Shown here piece after piece: positions 51,718 to 63,300 of a stretch of 64,000 bases of DNA; within the stretch, counting starts at the first letter, position 1, and every line of letters starts with the position of its first letter. This DNA is from Lingula anatina (Eukaryota > Brachiopoda > Lingulata > Lingulida > Lingulidae): assembly GCF_001039355.2 (NCBI RefSeq), contig NW_019775897.1:24211-88210 (forward strand). The letters are read 5' to 3'. Under the pieces are notes generated by a model. That model searched no databases and was not told where the DNA came from. It worked only from the letters and a program-made list of their open reading frames with translations. Both the position numbers and the translations under genes were made by a program.

Positions 51718-53215
51718 TTATGTTTTGGTCTACTCTTTATTCGGTCAGTATATATATATATATATTAAGTTGGCATTTTGCAAAGTAGGCCTTAAACGAG
51801 AAATCTTTTGAGTCGCACTTGACTGCCCAAAAACTCAAACTTGATTAAGTGGAGATGTACAGGCTGTCTGTGCATTGAAGCACTTCGATGGACTCACAAC
51901 GTTAAGTTAATGTTATGTTTGAGGTAAATGAATTCAAAATGACGCATGTTTCCAATTGTTTGCAGTATTTCCCGCTAAAAAATTCGCCTTAAACAAGACG
52001 ATCTTCCACTTTTTCCAGGTGTCAACTGCCCTGATCTGAGGCAACCAGTTAATGGTTCAATAACGTGCGATACGTCAGCCATCAATCCCTTCTGTGAAGC
52101 GAAATGTGATGCCGGTTTTGAATTTCTGAAATCTCCCCCCGAGCAATATGTTTGTGGAGCGGACGGAGGGTGGATCCCTACTGACAACGTCCCGGATTGC
52201 CATCGTAAGTGACGTAAAGACTCCCGCCAAGGAAGTGATATTTTTGCCTGCGTTGATTTGTTAGATAATTATTTTCAGTCTAACTCAAAACGTCATGGGC
52301 AGATTTTGATGAAATTTTCAGGGTGGCTAAGAAATGCTTGCACTTATGATCAATTCGATTTTGGGGGCGACATTAAAAACAGGTTTTTTTTTTTTTTTTT
52401 TTTTTTTTTGGGATAATTTTCACATTTACTCTCATTATTCTAGGCACTTTCACGCCGACTGCCGCAAAAGCAACATTCAGCGCCCGCTACGCTCACGTGT
52501 GCAAGGATCCGGAAAACGACCCAGTGTTTATCAAACAAACCATAATGCCGATGTTCCAGTCTCAGCACGTCCAGAGTCTCCAGTTCGCCTGTATCAACAA
52601 ACCCTGTACCTTCACAGACCCCGTCATAACCTGCAGAGAAAAGGATACACTTCTCACGTTTTCCAGTAACGAAGACCTCTCAGGGGGGCTGGACCTGAAC
52701 GCCTACGTAAACGGCGTTTTAGCTGAAGTCCAGAAACAGAGATATGACTCATTTTTTCTCACGCTTATCATTCCTGGAACTCCGGAGTTCTTCTTTCCAC
52801 CAATCGCGGATTTGGAAAACAGGAAGATAGACGTTCAGCTCAGTTTGACATGCGCAGATGGGCAGGTCCAGATACGTAATAAATGCGGTAGGTGCCCAGA
52901 GCTTTGAGTCATTGCGCTAGTTGAGATGCGTGCAATAGTGTGTCGAATAAAGACTAGGTTATTCTGATTGAAACACTCGTTTTTAGGACTGGATTACGTC
53001 ACGGGAGGACGTAATCACAGCTCTAATTAGGCGCTTTCATGCCAAAAAGGCAACTCATTACTGTAACAGTTTTGAAAATTAAAGATGGGACATGGGGCGC
53101 ACACAAACAGCGATAATGATTGGGAACCGTCCTTATATGACTTTTTCCTTATATTTCAGTGAAGTGTCCGCCCGGGGAGCCAGACTGCCCCTTGATTCAA
53201 CCTGGACTCGCGTAG
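42863..53215 (+). CDS. Secreted EGF/sushi/HYR multidomain protein sharing a module with the polydom-like gene, 17 exons
   Basis: Exons: 42863-42940, 43913-43940, 44153-44326, 45871-45930, 46559-46681, 47089-47211, 47528-47650, 48017-48157, 48644-48760, 49068-49190, 49599-49787, 49980-50102, 50338-50574, 51323-51565, 52019-52204, 52444-52887, 53160-53215. They join in phase into 855 aa. Domains: signal peptide ([21 protein letters not shown]); eight EGF or EGF-like units, several with the DIDEC/DVDEC calcium signature (36-364); sushi (364-427); calcium-type EGF (427-468); HYR x2 (468-628); sushi (628-690); a 148-residue X region with FACINKPC (690-838); a short Cys tail ending at TAG. Almost all introns are phase 1. 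Role inferred: secreted matrix or recognition protein; no named orthologue recognised. The 175-N gap in intron 10 could hide another exon. AATAAA lies at 53477-53482. Confidence 0.9.
44651..45794. repeat. Composite repeat in intron 3: direct repeats flanking a Penelope-like fragment
   Basis: A segment of about 90 bases starting gtcatgccatccatcagttt occurs at 44651 and again at 45638 in the same orientation. Both copies run into long (AT)n tracts (44743-44810 and 45738-45794). Between them lie the Penelope-like fragment and an 85-base inverted repeat (45226-45310 against 45553-45636). The second direct repeat starts one base after the inverted arm ends. Confidence 0.8.
45040..45440 (-). mobile_element. 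Penelope-like retroelement fragment: GIY-YIG endonuclease domain, frameshifted
   Basis: Read on the minus strand, the frame gives [15 protein letters not shown], then [19 protein letters not shown]. After a frameshift at about 45231 it gives [20 protein letters not shown], a stop, and further down [20 protein letters not shown]. This is the order seen in the C-terminal GIY-YIG nuclease of Penelope-like elements (Cys-rich lead-in, SSN-V/L-YLI, CxxC, YIG-T, LR-R, H). It has at least one frameshift and one stop, and no reverse-transcriptase region is recognisable beside it, so it is a dead fragment inserted antisense in the host intron. Confidence 0.75.
45945..46175. repeat. Tandem duplication with poly-C tracts in intron 4
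   Basis: A poly-C tract followed by taccagc-aggggttacatg-acctctgaaaactgatcaaatg occurs at about 45945-46026 and again, with small changes, at about 46086-46171. One N sits at 46076. The poly-C lengths are unreliable in draft sequence. Confidence 0.8.
49374..49548. other. Assembly gap (175 N)
   Basis: The gap lies inside intron 10 of the EGF/sushi/HYR gene. The flanking exons join in phase without it, so a missing exon is not required but cannot be excluded. Confidence 1.
51666..51712. repeat. (AT)n microsatellite
   Basis: AT run in intron 14 of the EGF/sushi/HYR gene, with a shorter one about 40 bases further on. Confidence 0.9.
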
Positions 53216-53945
53216 AGATTTTTATGAGAAGAAAATAAGAGGCTGTGTGCAGTGAACTCTTCGACCTTGACCTTAGTCTGACATCACGCCATTTCCAAAG
53301 GCAGATAGACAGTGTGGCTTAAAAACGTGGTCCAAATAGATATAGCCAACTATGGGCGCACTAAGAGAATTCTTGCACAAATCTGACTGCGGGCATTTTT
53401 ATCCGGCTATTAATCGTGATGAATATGCAGACTTTGCAAATTGTTGATTTATACGCAAAGCGGGAAGACTTTCAGGAATAAATATCCCTTCAATATATAT
53501 ATATGCCCTGTAGAAAGTTATAGTCTTAACGTTTGCCTGTTCATTTCCACTATGCCTATTACTGCAGACCCACCAAAATTGAAGATACCTGGACCGACTG
53601 TTCAATGGAACATATTCCATCAAAGTTCGTGCCTTTTTGTATTCTGCTGTAATCCACCTAGAAAATATTTTTTACGGCTTTGAGGATTTTCTGATGTGTA
53701 ATAACTTTAATCTCACAATATTGTAAATCGCTTTTACTCCTTTTGCTATGGTTGCTAAACGTGCATGCATGGTCAAAGGAATGAAAAACAAATGAATGGG
53801 ATGGTTCAAAACTGGAAACTCACTTCTGTTTCATCAAAATGAAAATTAGTTTTCACAATTTATTCATACACTTGTTAGTGCCTAGGCCAAACGAAATATT
53901 CTAATATACAAAAGTTTGTATACATCAATAAACGGTTGAACATAA

Positions 53946-54152
53946 AAGTCCGAAGGTTCATAAGTCCGATGGTTCATAAGTCCGAAAGTATGGTTCATAT
54001 CCGATGGTTCATAAGTCCGATGGTGCATAAGTCCAAAAGTATGGTTCATAAGTCCGAAAGTATGGTTCATAAGTCGGATGGTAAATAAGTCCGATGATTC
54101 ATAAGTCCGAAGTCCGAAGGTTCATTAGTCCGATGGTTCATTAGTCCGATGG
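53946..54152. repeat. Minisatellite, unit about ATAAGTCCGATGGTTC (16 bp)
   Basis: About a dozen degenerate units in tandem, some with an inserted AAAGTA or a shortened core. The order is irregular, as expected after slippage and unequal exchange. Confidence 0.92.
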
Positions 54153-54784
54153 TTGCTCTTTCATTGCTTACGATGTGCATCTTAAAATCACGTTTGTTTC
54201 CACGGTACCTTAAAAATTGCACGTCTAACTTGCGAACTCAATTTTTTTTTACTATGTACACTGGCATTTTTCTCAGTACACCAACATCGGTGTGTATGTG
54301 GTGGTAATGTGTATGTGGTGAAATGACGAATTGCCGTACAGATAATAAGACATAATTCTCAGTCTTTATCATCTTTTAAATCGCCGTGCACAAACTATCT
54401 TTAGTACGCTGCGTTAGACGGACTTTATACTAATTAACGCTAGTAATGCTGTCCACTAAAAAAAGTCAAAGTGGCCATGATGGCGCACCTAACAACTTCA
54501 ACTGCAGGACGTTTTTGCCGCACACGTCGTGAAAACGGCGGGGGTTCTCTCCGCTTCTTTTGGTGTGGAACACAATGCTGGGATTGTGGTAGACGAGATT
54601 GTGCGAATTGTGCTGACTTTTCACTCTCGTTGTGTCAGGTGGCTGGAGAACTGGATCTATGGACCCCAGAACAGACCGAATGGTTGACCTTTCTACTGTG
54701 CGTTGCGTCTGGATGAAATGGAGAGATTTGTCCAAAGCTACTGAGTGGTTTTGTATTTGAAAGTCGCGCTAATCACGACATGTG

Positions 54785-54842
54785 TCCCATTTTGGGTGCG
54801 TTCGACTTAGTTTTAAGAGGTGTACTAAGCACATGTGTCCCA
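54785..54842. repeat. Dispersed repeat, copy 1 (partner at about 58416-58470)
   Basis: The segment beginning cattttgggtgcgttcgact and ending tgtactaagcaca is found nearly identically at 58416-58470 in the lectin gene's first coding intron. Locally it is bracketed by direct repeats of acatgtgtcccat. Confidence 0.75.
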
Positions 54843-55476
54843 TTGTTGGGAGTGTTTTAAATTAACCGGCATGTTCTAGAACAAGCTAATAGTGAATATG
54901 TTGTCATATTATTCGCTTTTCTCTTTATATATTATTTTATTATATCCCCAAACCATTTACTTCTTTAATAACTGTTATAATTTCAATCAAAAAAATTTTT
55001 TTTACCTCCTGACTTCGCTCCGATCCTCGCCTTTGTCTGAACTGGTCGGACTCCATTTCACTTGCGATACAACGTGCTTTCTGAAATAAATACTTCATAT
55101 GATCAAAAGAACGAAATTGTCTTATTCACAAACTCAAGATTATCAATCTTGGTATCAGTAAATCTAATTTTTTTAAATGGTCGATGTCATGCGTGGGAGG
55201 CGTCAGGGTCACAGTAATTTGTAGGGATCGGGAGAACCCTAACCTATACGAATCTAATGGACGGAATACTCGCCACGAAGTTTTTCACATCGATATCTCT
55301 CCACTACACTCAGTTTTTTACATGTACAATAAAACCTGCTACGAAAATGACCCTCGGTTTGCAAAATGATGGAATATTAGAAACGGAGATTATATCTGCA
55401 CTATGTACAATCGGAGATAAAAATGGCCTTTTTGAGGCACAAAATGTGTGAAAGATAAGTGTTCACCTGTGCTTAC

Positions 55477-56716
55477 CTTTGCGCTGTGTATTAATGCTGA
55501 GACACCGAGAACGACTGCAATCAATGACACTCCCGCGGCAGTGAGACCGATAATTATACCTGGAACCAAATGTTTATTCTACAGTTTATTGTATTGCCCG
55601 TGTTTTTTTTATGCCCGGCCCACACCACCAAGTACAAGCTGAGCTACTGACGTTTCAGAAGAACAAAAATAAAATTGCATGATTCCGAAACATTTATAAA
55701 GAAAATCGCTTACCCAAGTCGCAACGCTTAATTCCTATTTCTTGAGATAAGTAAGAGCAACCCCCGTCGGTTGTTTCAAGAAGTTTTGGCCTGTGAGTCG
55801 TCTGCTCAGGCGATGAATTTTCTCTTGTGACAGCGTCGGTTGACGTATTCACGTGTTCGCATGGGGTGCACTCTAAAAAAAGTAGGCTAGTTTCAGCTTA
55901 CACGCGCGCAAACAAAATTACTATTTTAAGTCAAAATTTCTACGGCAACGAGACCTATGAGGTTGATGTACAAATACGTTTTATTTGTAATTGATTTGCT
56001 TTTATCATAACTATTGTTTTATATCATCAGCTGTTTTTCCTGATATCATATGGGAATTGCCGTTACCATCTAGACATTGACACAAACAGAATGATTATGA
56101 ATATTTTTGTAAAAGTATCGCGTAAAACGGTTGAATTATTTGCAATGTTTTGGACAGTTTGAACAATCGTATAATTAATTACACGTATTGTAGAATAGGC
56201 TCGCGCTGTGTTTAAACTGGATGTGTTTATTGTCGATCTTGTATAATAAAATTAACGCAAAAGATTTTCAACATAAAGGTATTAATTGTCACAGACTGCT
56301 TTATGTTCGACAGGAATATTATTTAAATAGCACAAACAACATTACTCACCATACTGACAAATAAATGAAAACGAAGAATATCGGCCGGCGCAAGGAAAAT
56401 CACTCCATTTCCATTCGTCAGCTCTTCTCATTACCATGCAATCCTCGTTGTGATATCGAGGCCAAAGAGTTTCCGGTTGACCCTGAGCCCAGTTGAAATA
56501 GGTCACAGCTTGACCTGGGTGAAAAATAAACACTAAGTAAACAGAGACTTTGATGTCGGTTTTGCGCGTCAATGATAAGACAAAAAAATCTTGTGATCCA
56601 TCTCATACATTGTACTGGTACTGAGATGTTTTTCTTTGAAAATTATGGTCGCGGTTAACCTTACCCCCCCCCCCCNGGCCAAGCCATCAGCAACAGCTGG
56701 CGGGTACCCTTCCCCC

Positions 56717-56747
<31 letters not shown>

Positions 56748-56751
56748 ACAT

Positions 56752-56783
<32 letters not shown>

Positions 56784-59700
56784 TTTGAAAACAAGATTAA
56801 CCTGAGGTCCACATCCAACTGCCTTCGTTGATCACATCACTCCCTCCAATCCACACGGTGCTATGGGTGAGACCGTGAAGTGTCCTCGAGAGAAATTCCA
56901 TGACATCTCGGTCTTGGACCTCAGCCAATCCCTGGCCGCGTGTTTCACAGAAAGCCTTTGCGCCACGCCAGTCTTTTCCCGTGCTCACGACATGGTAACA
57001 CGTGTTTCCGTGCGCGAAAACGTCCTGTTCGAGGTGATATATACAGTCATTGTCTGGGAAACCTAGAAATAGATGTTCCTCGTTAAAAAAATACCATTCT
57101 CTGTTGTGGGGTGCCACATGATGTGATTAGTACAGGTTAGTTTTAGTCGGAGAAATCGGGTTGGTAAAGAACGGATTACGGTTTCCAGCGGACTTTATTT
57201 ACTGTTACACCGGTAGGCCTACCATGTACCTCATTTTAATATTCCTGGAAAACCTTCTGCAAACGGTCATTTTGTGTCACATTTACTGAATTCGAATTAC
57301 TGAGTGTGACATCATGATTTGCTCAACATCCAACAAAGTAGGCCCTACCTGTATACTTAAGCACTCGAGCACACAATTCCTTCCCTGACAAAATTTCAAA
57401 AAGTAACTAATAGTGGGTGATTTATCCATAAATATTGTTTAAAATATTAACCTTAGATCATATGGTTATTTCATAATTATTCAAAATAACATCGCTTTCG
57501 AACTTTTTTGGTCGATTGTATATGTCGGAACTGTAGGGGCTCATTTCCAATGCAATTACTGGTCTACGTACATCGATCCAACTCCTAGAGGACTCTAGCT
57601 GAATGTCATCAGTTTGACAGATAAACAAGCCTCCCTTGTTTTCAACTTATTTACTTCTATAACCACCAGCTTTTCTGTATTCTACTCAACGCAAGGTGGA
57701 GCCTTGTAGTCTTTTAATCTGATTGCATTCACCAAGGGTCCCCATGGAGTTGGATCGATCTATATAGAACGATAGTTTCAATGGGAAAGAGCTCTGGGGC
57801 ATAAGGATTATGACATGCGCACTTATTGTAGTTTGCAATGGACACTGCGGTTACTTTGGTTGCTGCGGTGGTTACTGGTAGCTGTGATTTAGAACTTTGT
57901 GGTTGATAACTGAAGCCGGCGACACGAGGCAACAATTTTATACCACACGACACGGGTACACGGCATTTGAGAATGAGAGATAAAAAGTCATGGAATTTTG
58001 TTTTGTTGATTTGACTTTTTCTGCAGCATGTCCTTTGAGGTACATAAATGTGTGCATTCAATTTAACTATTTGTGTTGAATAGTAATTAATCAAAAGTGT
58101 AAATCAAAACGATGTATGTTCGAATATTTTTAAATTATTGCCTTTGGACAATTTCGGGCAAATTATTGTTTAACACGACCAGTATTTTGGTCCTTTGCGG
58201 TTGGTACCTTGGCGGTATGTACAGTTGGCTTCAGTGGTAACAAAAATATTAATGTGTCCAACCCCCCCACACCCCCCCTCACTTCCCCAAGACCCGTCTC
58301 TTAAGCCACTTAGTACGTGAATAACGGCACGTGTCGCGTCGTGTAGCTTCACATTAAGGACGCGTTAAGGGCAATACAAAGGCCCATTGGTCAAAGTGGT
58401 GGGCACATTATTGTACATTTTGGGTGCGTTCGACTTAGTTTTAAGAGGTGTACTAAGCACAAGGTGTCCCCCTAAGTGCTCGTTCACAGTAGGACACATG
58501 AGGAAGTCACTTGGTGTGTTTGGGGAAGAGCAAAGCGTTTCTTACTGAAATTTGACAGTCTCAGAGCATATTGATGGACCCTCCTGCCTCCTCCCTCCCC
58601 CCTTCCCCCCATTGAGCTTACGGCTGCACGTCCCCGAGCACACGCCCTGTGCGCGTGTTGTTTCCCAATTTTATCAGATGAAGTATGTTGAAATCTGATG
58701 CTTTTCAACCGGGCTGCAAATCCATCCATACAGTGTTTGTTTACAATGCCTTTTCAGGCCCGTAGCTTGGGGGGTTCTTAATTTTTCTGAAAAAAAGTGG
58801 ACCTTTTACAATGAAACCTTTGTGTACCTAGATCAAATTTTACCCAGAATGGTCCTTTTCTTGACAAAAGGGCAATTTTTTCAAACACCCCGACACCCCC
58901 CCCCCCCCCCTGCCCCCGGCTACGGGCCTGCTTCTAAAATAAAATCTGTGCCAAGAGACCTCCCGGAAGAGGACGGCCATTATCGGTAGAAAACAAATCA
59001 CTCATAATTAAAAAAAGTAATTGTTCTACACGCAGCTTACTGCCCATGGTTTTATCGTTCCATTTTATGTAAGTTTGCTCGGAAATGATTCATTTTAGTG
59101 AAAAGACCTCCCTCGCACTCTACATCCATTACTTGACACATAAATTAATTTAATGCTTTAATGGTTTACCTTTCTGCCAAACAAAGATGTTTGCAATCTT
59201 CTACCGGAAGTATCTGTGCATTCATCTAACAAAATAATACAAACTCTCGGGTGGATCTGAATGTTAATCCTATAAAATGTTTCTATTTTAAGATTAATCT
59301 GTTATTGATATGGTGTTGTATTTTGACAAATTAATATGAAAAATTTGTAACAAATCATGGCGCGTCTCTTCTGGTCATGCGCATTAAAGCGATATCAAAA
59401 CTGTGTGTACCCAAAAAACAATCGGTCTGTGCACGTTTTTCGGAGTGTTGACATTGTAAAGTCGAGCAACTCGGCTACAGAACGTGATGTGGTTCAGTAA
59501 AATCATCACAGCTTTAGAGCTACACGTACATGTAGGACATTTGATAAATGAAGCGCAAACCGCCAGAAATAAGTAATGGCGGAGGACAACTAATAGATAT
59601 AAATATCCCTTCACCGCAAACGTTATTAATGTATCCTTCCTTGCTTTAAAAATAAGTCATTTATCGCAGAAAATAACCACTTGACGTGACCGCAGATGTT

Positions 59701-60286
59701 AAAGTGTGGTGTCAACGAGGCCCTACATGTGTTGGTTCGTATTCGTTTTCTTCATGGTGGTTAATCTGTAATAACTCTTAATTTAATGGATAAGTCAGAA
59801 ATGTTGGCGGTGTTCAAATTGAAGCAGAGCACTCAGGAAGGATTTAGGTGTAAAGATATACGGTGAATTCGTAGGTTTTACTGCCTACATGCCAATGTTT
59901 TATACATAACTATAATTTAAGAACCGCAGCACAATGTTTCATCGGATATTTATTTCGCATTGAATCTCTTTTGAAATGTTTATAAATGTACTATCAAAAA
60001 CTTGCTAATTAAGGCAATGTGCTAATTTTGTGGTATACGCACAGCACATGAATAACAAATAATAACCCGATGGTTTTTAACGTTTTGAATTGTTCGAAAC
60101 ACATTTAAAACATCAAACCAATATTTAACATAAAACAACATTTAAACTGTTTAATACTATGTCTTTACCTGTAGCCTCTGGCAGTTGAAAAATGATAAAT
60201 ATTCCAAAGACGAAAAAAGCGCTGGACACATAAGTAGGCTTTTCTGGATAATTATGCCTTGATCCCGGGTAGAATTGAGTAAACAT
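55477..60286 (-). CDS. Membrane-anchored C-type lectin, 5 exons placed, 3' end unresolved
   Basis: Exons 60169-60286, 56802-57062, 56350-56514, 55714-55872 and 55477-55559 join in phase (262 codons). The N-terminus MFTQFYPGSRHNYPEKP is followed by a hydrophobic stretch, a signal peptide or signal anchor. The lectin domain (about 45-182) has six or more cysteines, the N-terminal Cys pair of long-form CTLDs, WIGGSD for the WIGL motif, WMW, and EWKWSDFPC with FICQY. The sugar-site triplet reads QPE, not EPN or QPD, and WND is replaced by WSD, so calcium-dependent sugar binding is uncertain. A 53-residue Thr/Ser/Glu stalk follows, then a membrane segment (GIIIGLTAAGVSLIAVVLGV). The likely role is a cell-surface recognition receptor. 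The start at 60286 was chosen by phase and context. The donor of exon 2 is GTTAAT, weaker than the others. A cytoplasmic tail after Lys262 is expected. Confidence 0.82.
56733..56784. repeat. (CA)n-(GA)n tract next to poly-C runs
   Basis: In lectin intron 2, beginning about 12 bases from the donor of exon 2. It is preceded by poly-C tracts at about 56664-56675 and 56712-56732, with one N at 56676. Confidence 0.9.
58755..58930. mobile_element. MITE, CAGGvCCGTAGCC family, copy C
   Basis: Termini caggcccgtagc / gctacgggcctg are perfect inverted repeats. Flanks ctttt (58750-58754) and cttct (58931-58935) look like a 5-bp target duplication with one change. The interior is closely related to copy B. 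It lies in intron 1 of the C-type lectin gene. Confidence 0.8.
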
Positions 60287-60324
60287 GGCGACGGTCCATG
60301 TCGTACAAAAATGGAGAATATATT
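60287..60324 (-). other. 5' UTR part of the first coding exon of the C-type lectin, with short upstream ORF
   Basis: An acceptor tttctttcag ends at 60325, so the coding exon starts with 38 untranslated bases. They contain an ATG in good context 13 bases before the chosen start, which opens a 15-codon frame overlapping the main one. This could damp translation (inference). Confidence 0.55.
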
Positions 60325-63300
60325 CTGAAAGAAATAATATATGATTTCATAAAGAAATACTCATCAGAGTAAACTCTATTCCTCGTAGACATGAATAAAA
60401 AGAGTGACGAACGATTCTATACTCGGAGAAATGGGAGATGTATACTGAAGAAATGTGATGAATAATACTAATAAATGAAATAAATAATCATAAATATTTG
60501 TGATAATCTAAAAAAAGAAAAATGTTAATTAACTGGATGTACCTTAACTTAAAACGACACTGCATTTTCACTATCGACGGGCGTCAGGGTTTTTAAAGCC
60601 ATTTGCGCAAAACGCCAACTTTAAATTTGATTCACTGTATTGCTTTCAAACAATTTTGATCAGTAATATAGCGCTCACAATGGAATCTTTACATATCGGT
60701 TATAGTTTTAATCATGTATGATACGATATTTTTCTCTTATTTCAAAATGGGACAGCTAGTGAGTCATGTTTCACAATTCTTAGAAAATCATATCAAGAAA
60801 TATTATACCAACAAGATTAAAAAAAGCAACGAAAGGCGCTTTTAATCCTGAGGACCAAAATATTATTCGGCATTGTTGAATCTGGTTGTAAATTTAATGT
60901 TCCATCAAGCGTTCCAGTATCATTAAGATGCCATCAGTTCGCCAACTCGCCCAGAAATATGACTTTAATGTGATTCTGCGTAAACATTTCAATAACTTTA
61001 AACTTTGCTCGGGTTAATGGCTCATGGATATGTTGAATATTTTTACAAGTACGACAAAAATTACCCTCAGGGCGCAAGAGATGGGAGAAACGCATTCCTC
61101 CCTCTCCCCTCCCCCCCTCTCTCTCTCTCTCTCTCTCTTTCCGCCAAATTCATAATATGATCTTATCTTCAAAAAATTTTAAAGACATGTACCAGAAGAA
61201 AATCATTTTTATGAAAATTAATAACTATAACTATTTCTACGCTTCAAGTTGTTTTTCTGTTTCCTTTATTAATTTACTTTTCGGGTTAAGTCAAGTAATG
61301 AATATGTACATTTTACAGCTTTAAACTAAAATCCAAATAGACCCACTGGCCACCGTCGGAATTTACCTATGAGTCCATACTTGGCTTTTTGTTATGAAGT
61401 GTATTTGATAGGTAATCAATACCATTATATATTCGACAGAAATAGAAAAAAATTAGTCTTTTTCACTGCCTAAGCTGTGTACGTATATACATGTACAGGC
61501 AGCACCCGTTTTCCCATTTTTTTATTGTCCTCGATATATTTTAATATTAAGGACAATATTTTTAAAAAATCATTTCGCTATGGCAATTGTGAGTTTTATA
61601 CTTACCAGCTTCTGATCATAGATCCTTCACTTCTCTACTGAGTTACTCTTACTGACCATCCATCTTTTATCTTTTATTTCTGTCCAAGAGAGATACTGAG
61701 CCAATGAAACGGTTAACATGAACTGATTCTCTCCAACGATTTTTTTTTCTCTTTGTCGAGTCCTATCAGGTATTCCTCTGAAACTCTCAGAGAGGAAGAC
61801 AAATATCCCAAAACGCCTCTGCATGAAATAAAATACGCTTCACAGTTCTGTTATATTTTGGGTAGTGCTCGAAGCAGCACACAGCCAGCAACATTAAGGT
61901 CTAAGTCAACTTCCGAAGTCTTGTTTTTTTTCTTCCTTGGAAACACTCCCAATTGTCCTTCCTAATTCCCACAGAAACGTTTTCCGGGTTAACCTCACAC
62001 GGACAATTACAACATGTACACTGCATATGACCGGAACGGACACGTTTATGTCGTTATAGAATCTGGACGCACTAACCATCCCATGTAGTTTCCTGGACAC
62101 GTAAATCAGTAGCTTCCTTGTGTTATGCCAGAAAAAGCCCCCCATCCGTTCTTTGGAAGATAATAATTGGGAAAAAAAAACACATTTATCAATCGCGAGA
62201 CCTCGTGCTTTATATGTAGCAGAGGAGGCGGAAACGTCATGAAGGCGTTATAGGAGGGCCTATCCACTGCTTACTCTTGCTTTTCGTATCCTCAGAGCAG
62301 CTTTACCGGTAGTTACAAGGGGTGCATATACATGTAAAACCCACCCCTCTACCAGGATCACAGTAAGAATCTTTTCCGCTGGATATTAACAAATTCAAAC
62401 TTTTCTCTGACTATTTCTCCATTTAAATAGTTCATACCACAGTCATAGAAAGGATTTTTTATTGCTGGATATAAGCAGATTTTTCTGACTATTTCTCTAT
62501 TTGAAAAAAAGGGGGAAAGAAAGAAAAAAGGAGAAAAAAGCTGACGTCATCAAGCAGCTGGTAGAGAGTAGGTGAGACCGGGTAAACACGCGACCATTGT
62601 GCGACCATTCACTCTCACCCATGAGCTATCAATCTATAACAATTAAATGTGTCCCACAATACCATAAGTTCTGTGGTCCAGTCCCAGCAAACACCGAACA
62701 TTAGTATAACGTTACCATAACGTTTACATAACCAAAACACGTTACTGTAACGTTATGGTAACGTTATACAACGTTCTGTGTTTGCTGGGGTTAAGATAAC
62801 AAGAGTGTGCATGCCGAACGAGAAAACTTTTGAAAACAAAACAAAACAGAATTTTTTTAAAAAATTCTAACTTTATTTTGGTGATAATACTGTATCATAT
62901 AAGGGTTATCAAAAGATCTAATAATTAGTATAAAATACATATATACAGTTGCATTCCAGTCCAGCTGTATGCAGAGGTCATCACCTGATTCAGTCACGTG
63001 TCACAACTAGCTATTGAGGTCAGAATGAGGTCATGTTATTATTTTAAGTAATAAAGAAATCATTTTCATTTTTTGTTTGTACATATCGCTGAGCGCACTA
63101 GAGCAAGCACCCCCTCCCTTCCCTGTCCACGGTGTCAGAATGAGTAACCGACCATGCCACCTGCCGAGGCAAAGAGGTCGTGCGAGAGTTAAAATAAACT
63201 TATACAAGTAGACTAAGTGTCGTAGGCCTAACATTTCACGTTAATTAAAAGACATTGTCTAAGATTTTGTTGTCTTGTTAAGATAATTGTTGCACTTAGA

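Larger units (their letters stand above)
53216..55476. other. Convergent intergenic region / unresolved 3' end of the C-type lectin
   Basis: This lies between the stop of the plus-strand EGF/HYR gene and the last exon I can place for the minus-strand lectin. It contains a minisatellite (53946-54152) and one copy of a dispersed 55-bp repeat (54785-54842). The lectin's cytoplasmic-tail exon or exons should be here, but no candidate has both a good acceptor and an open frame in phase. A pair of overlapping open frames at 54466-54735 has no recognisable domain. Confidence 0.5.

Noticed and set aside
54466-54735. Overlapping open frames of 81 and 89 codons on opposite strands
   Set aside because: Neither shows a domain or an in-phase junction with the lectin gene. 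The composition suggests a fragment of a repeat, which I could not confirm.
57729-58094. 121-codon open frame on the minus strand in lectin intron 1
   Set aside because: No motif and no usable splice sites. It ends in a 14-base inverted repeat (atcgatccaactcc at about 57573, its complement at about 57747), so it is probably repeat-derived.
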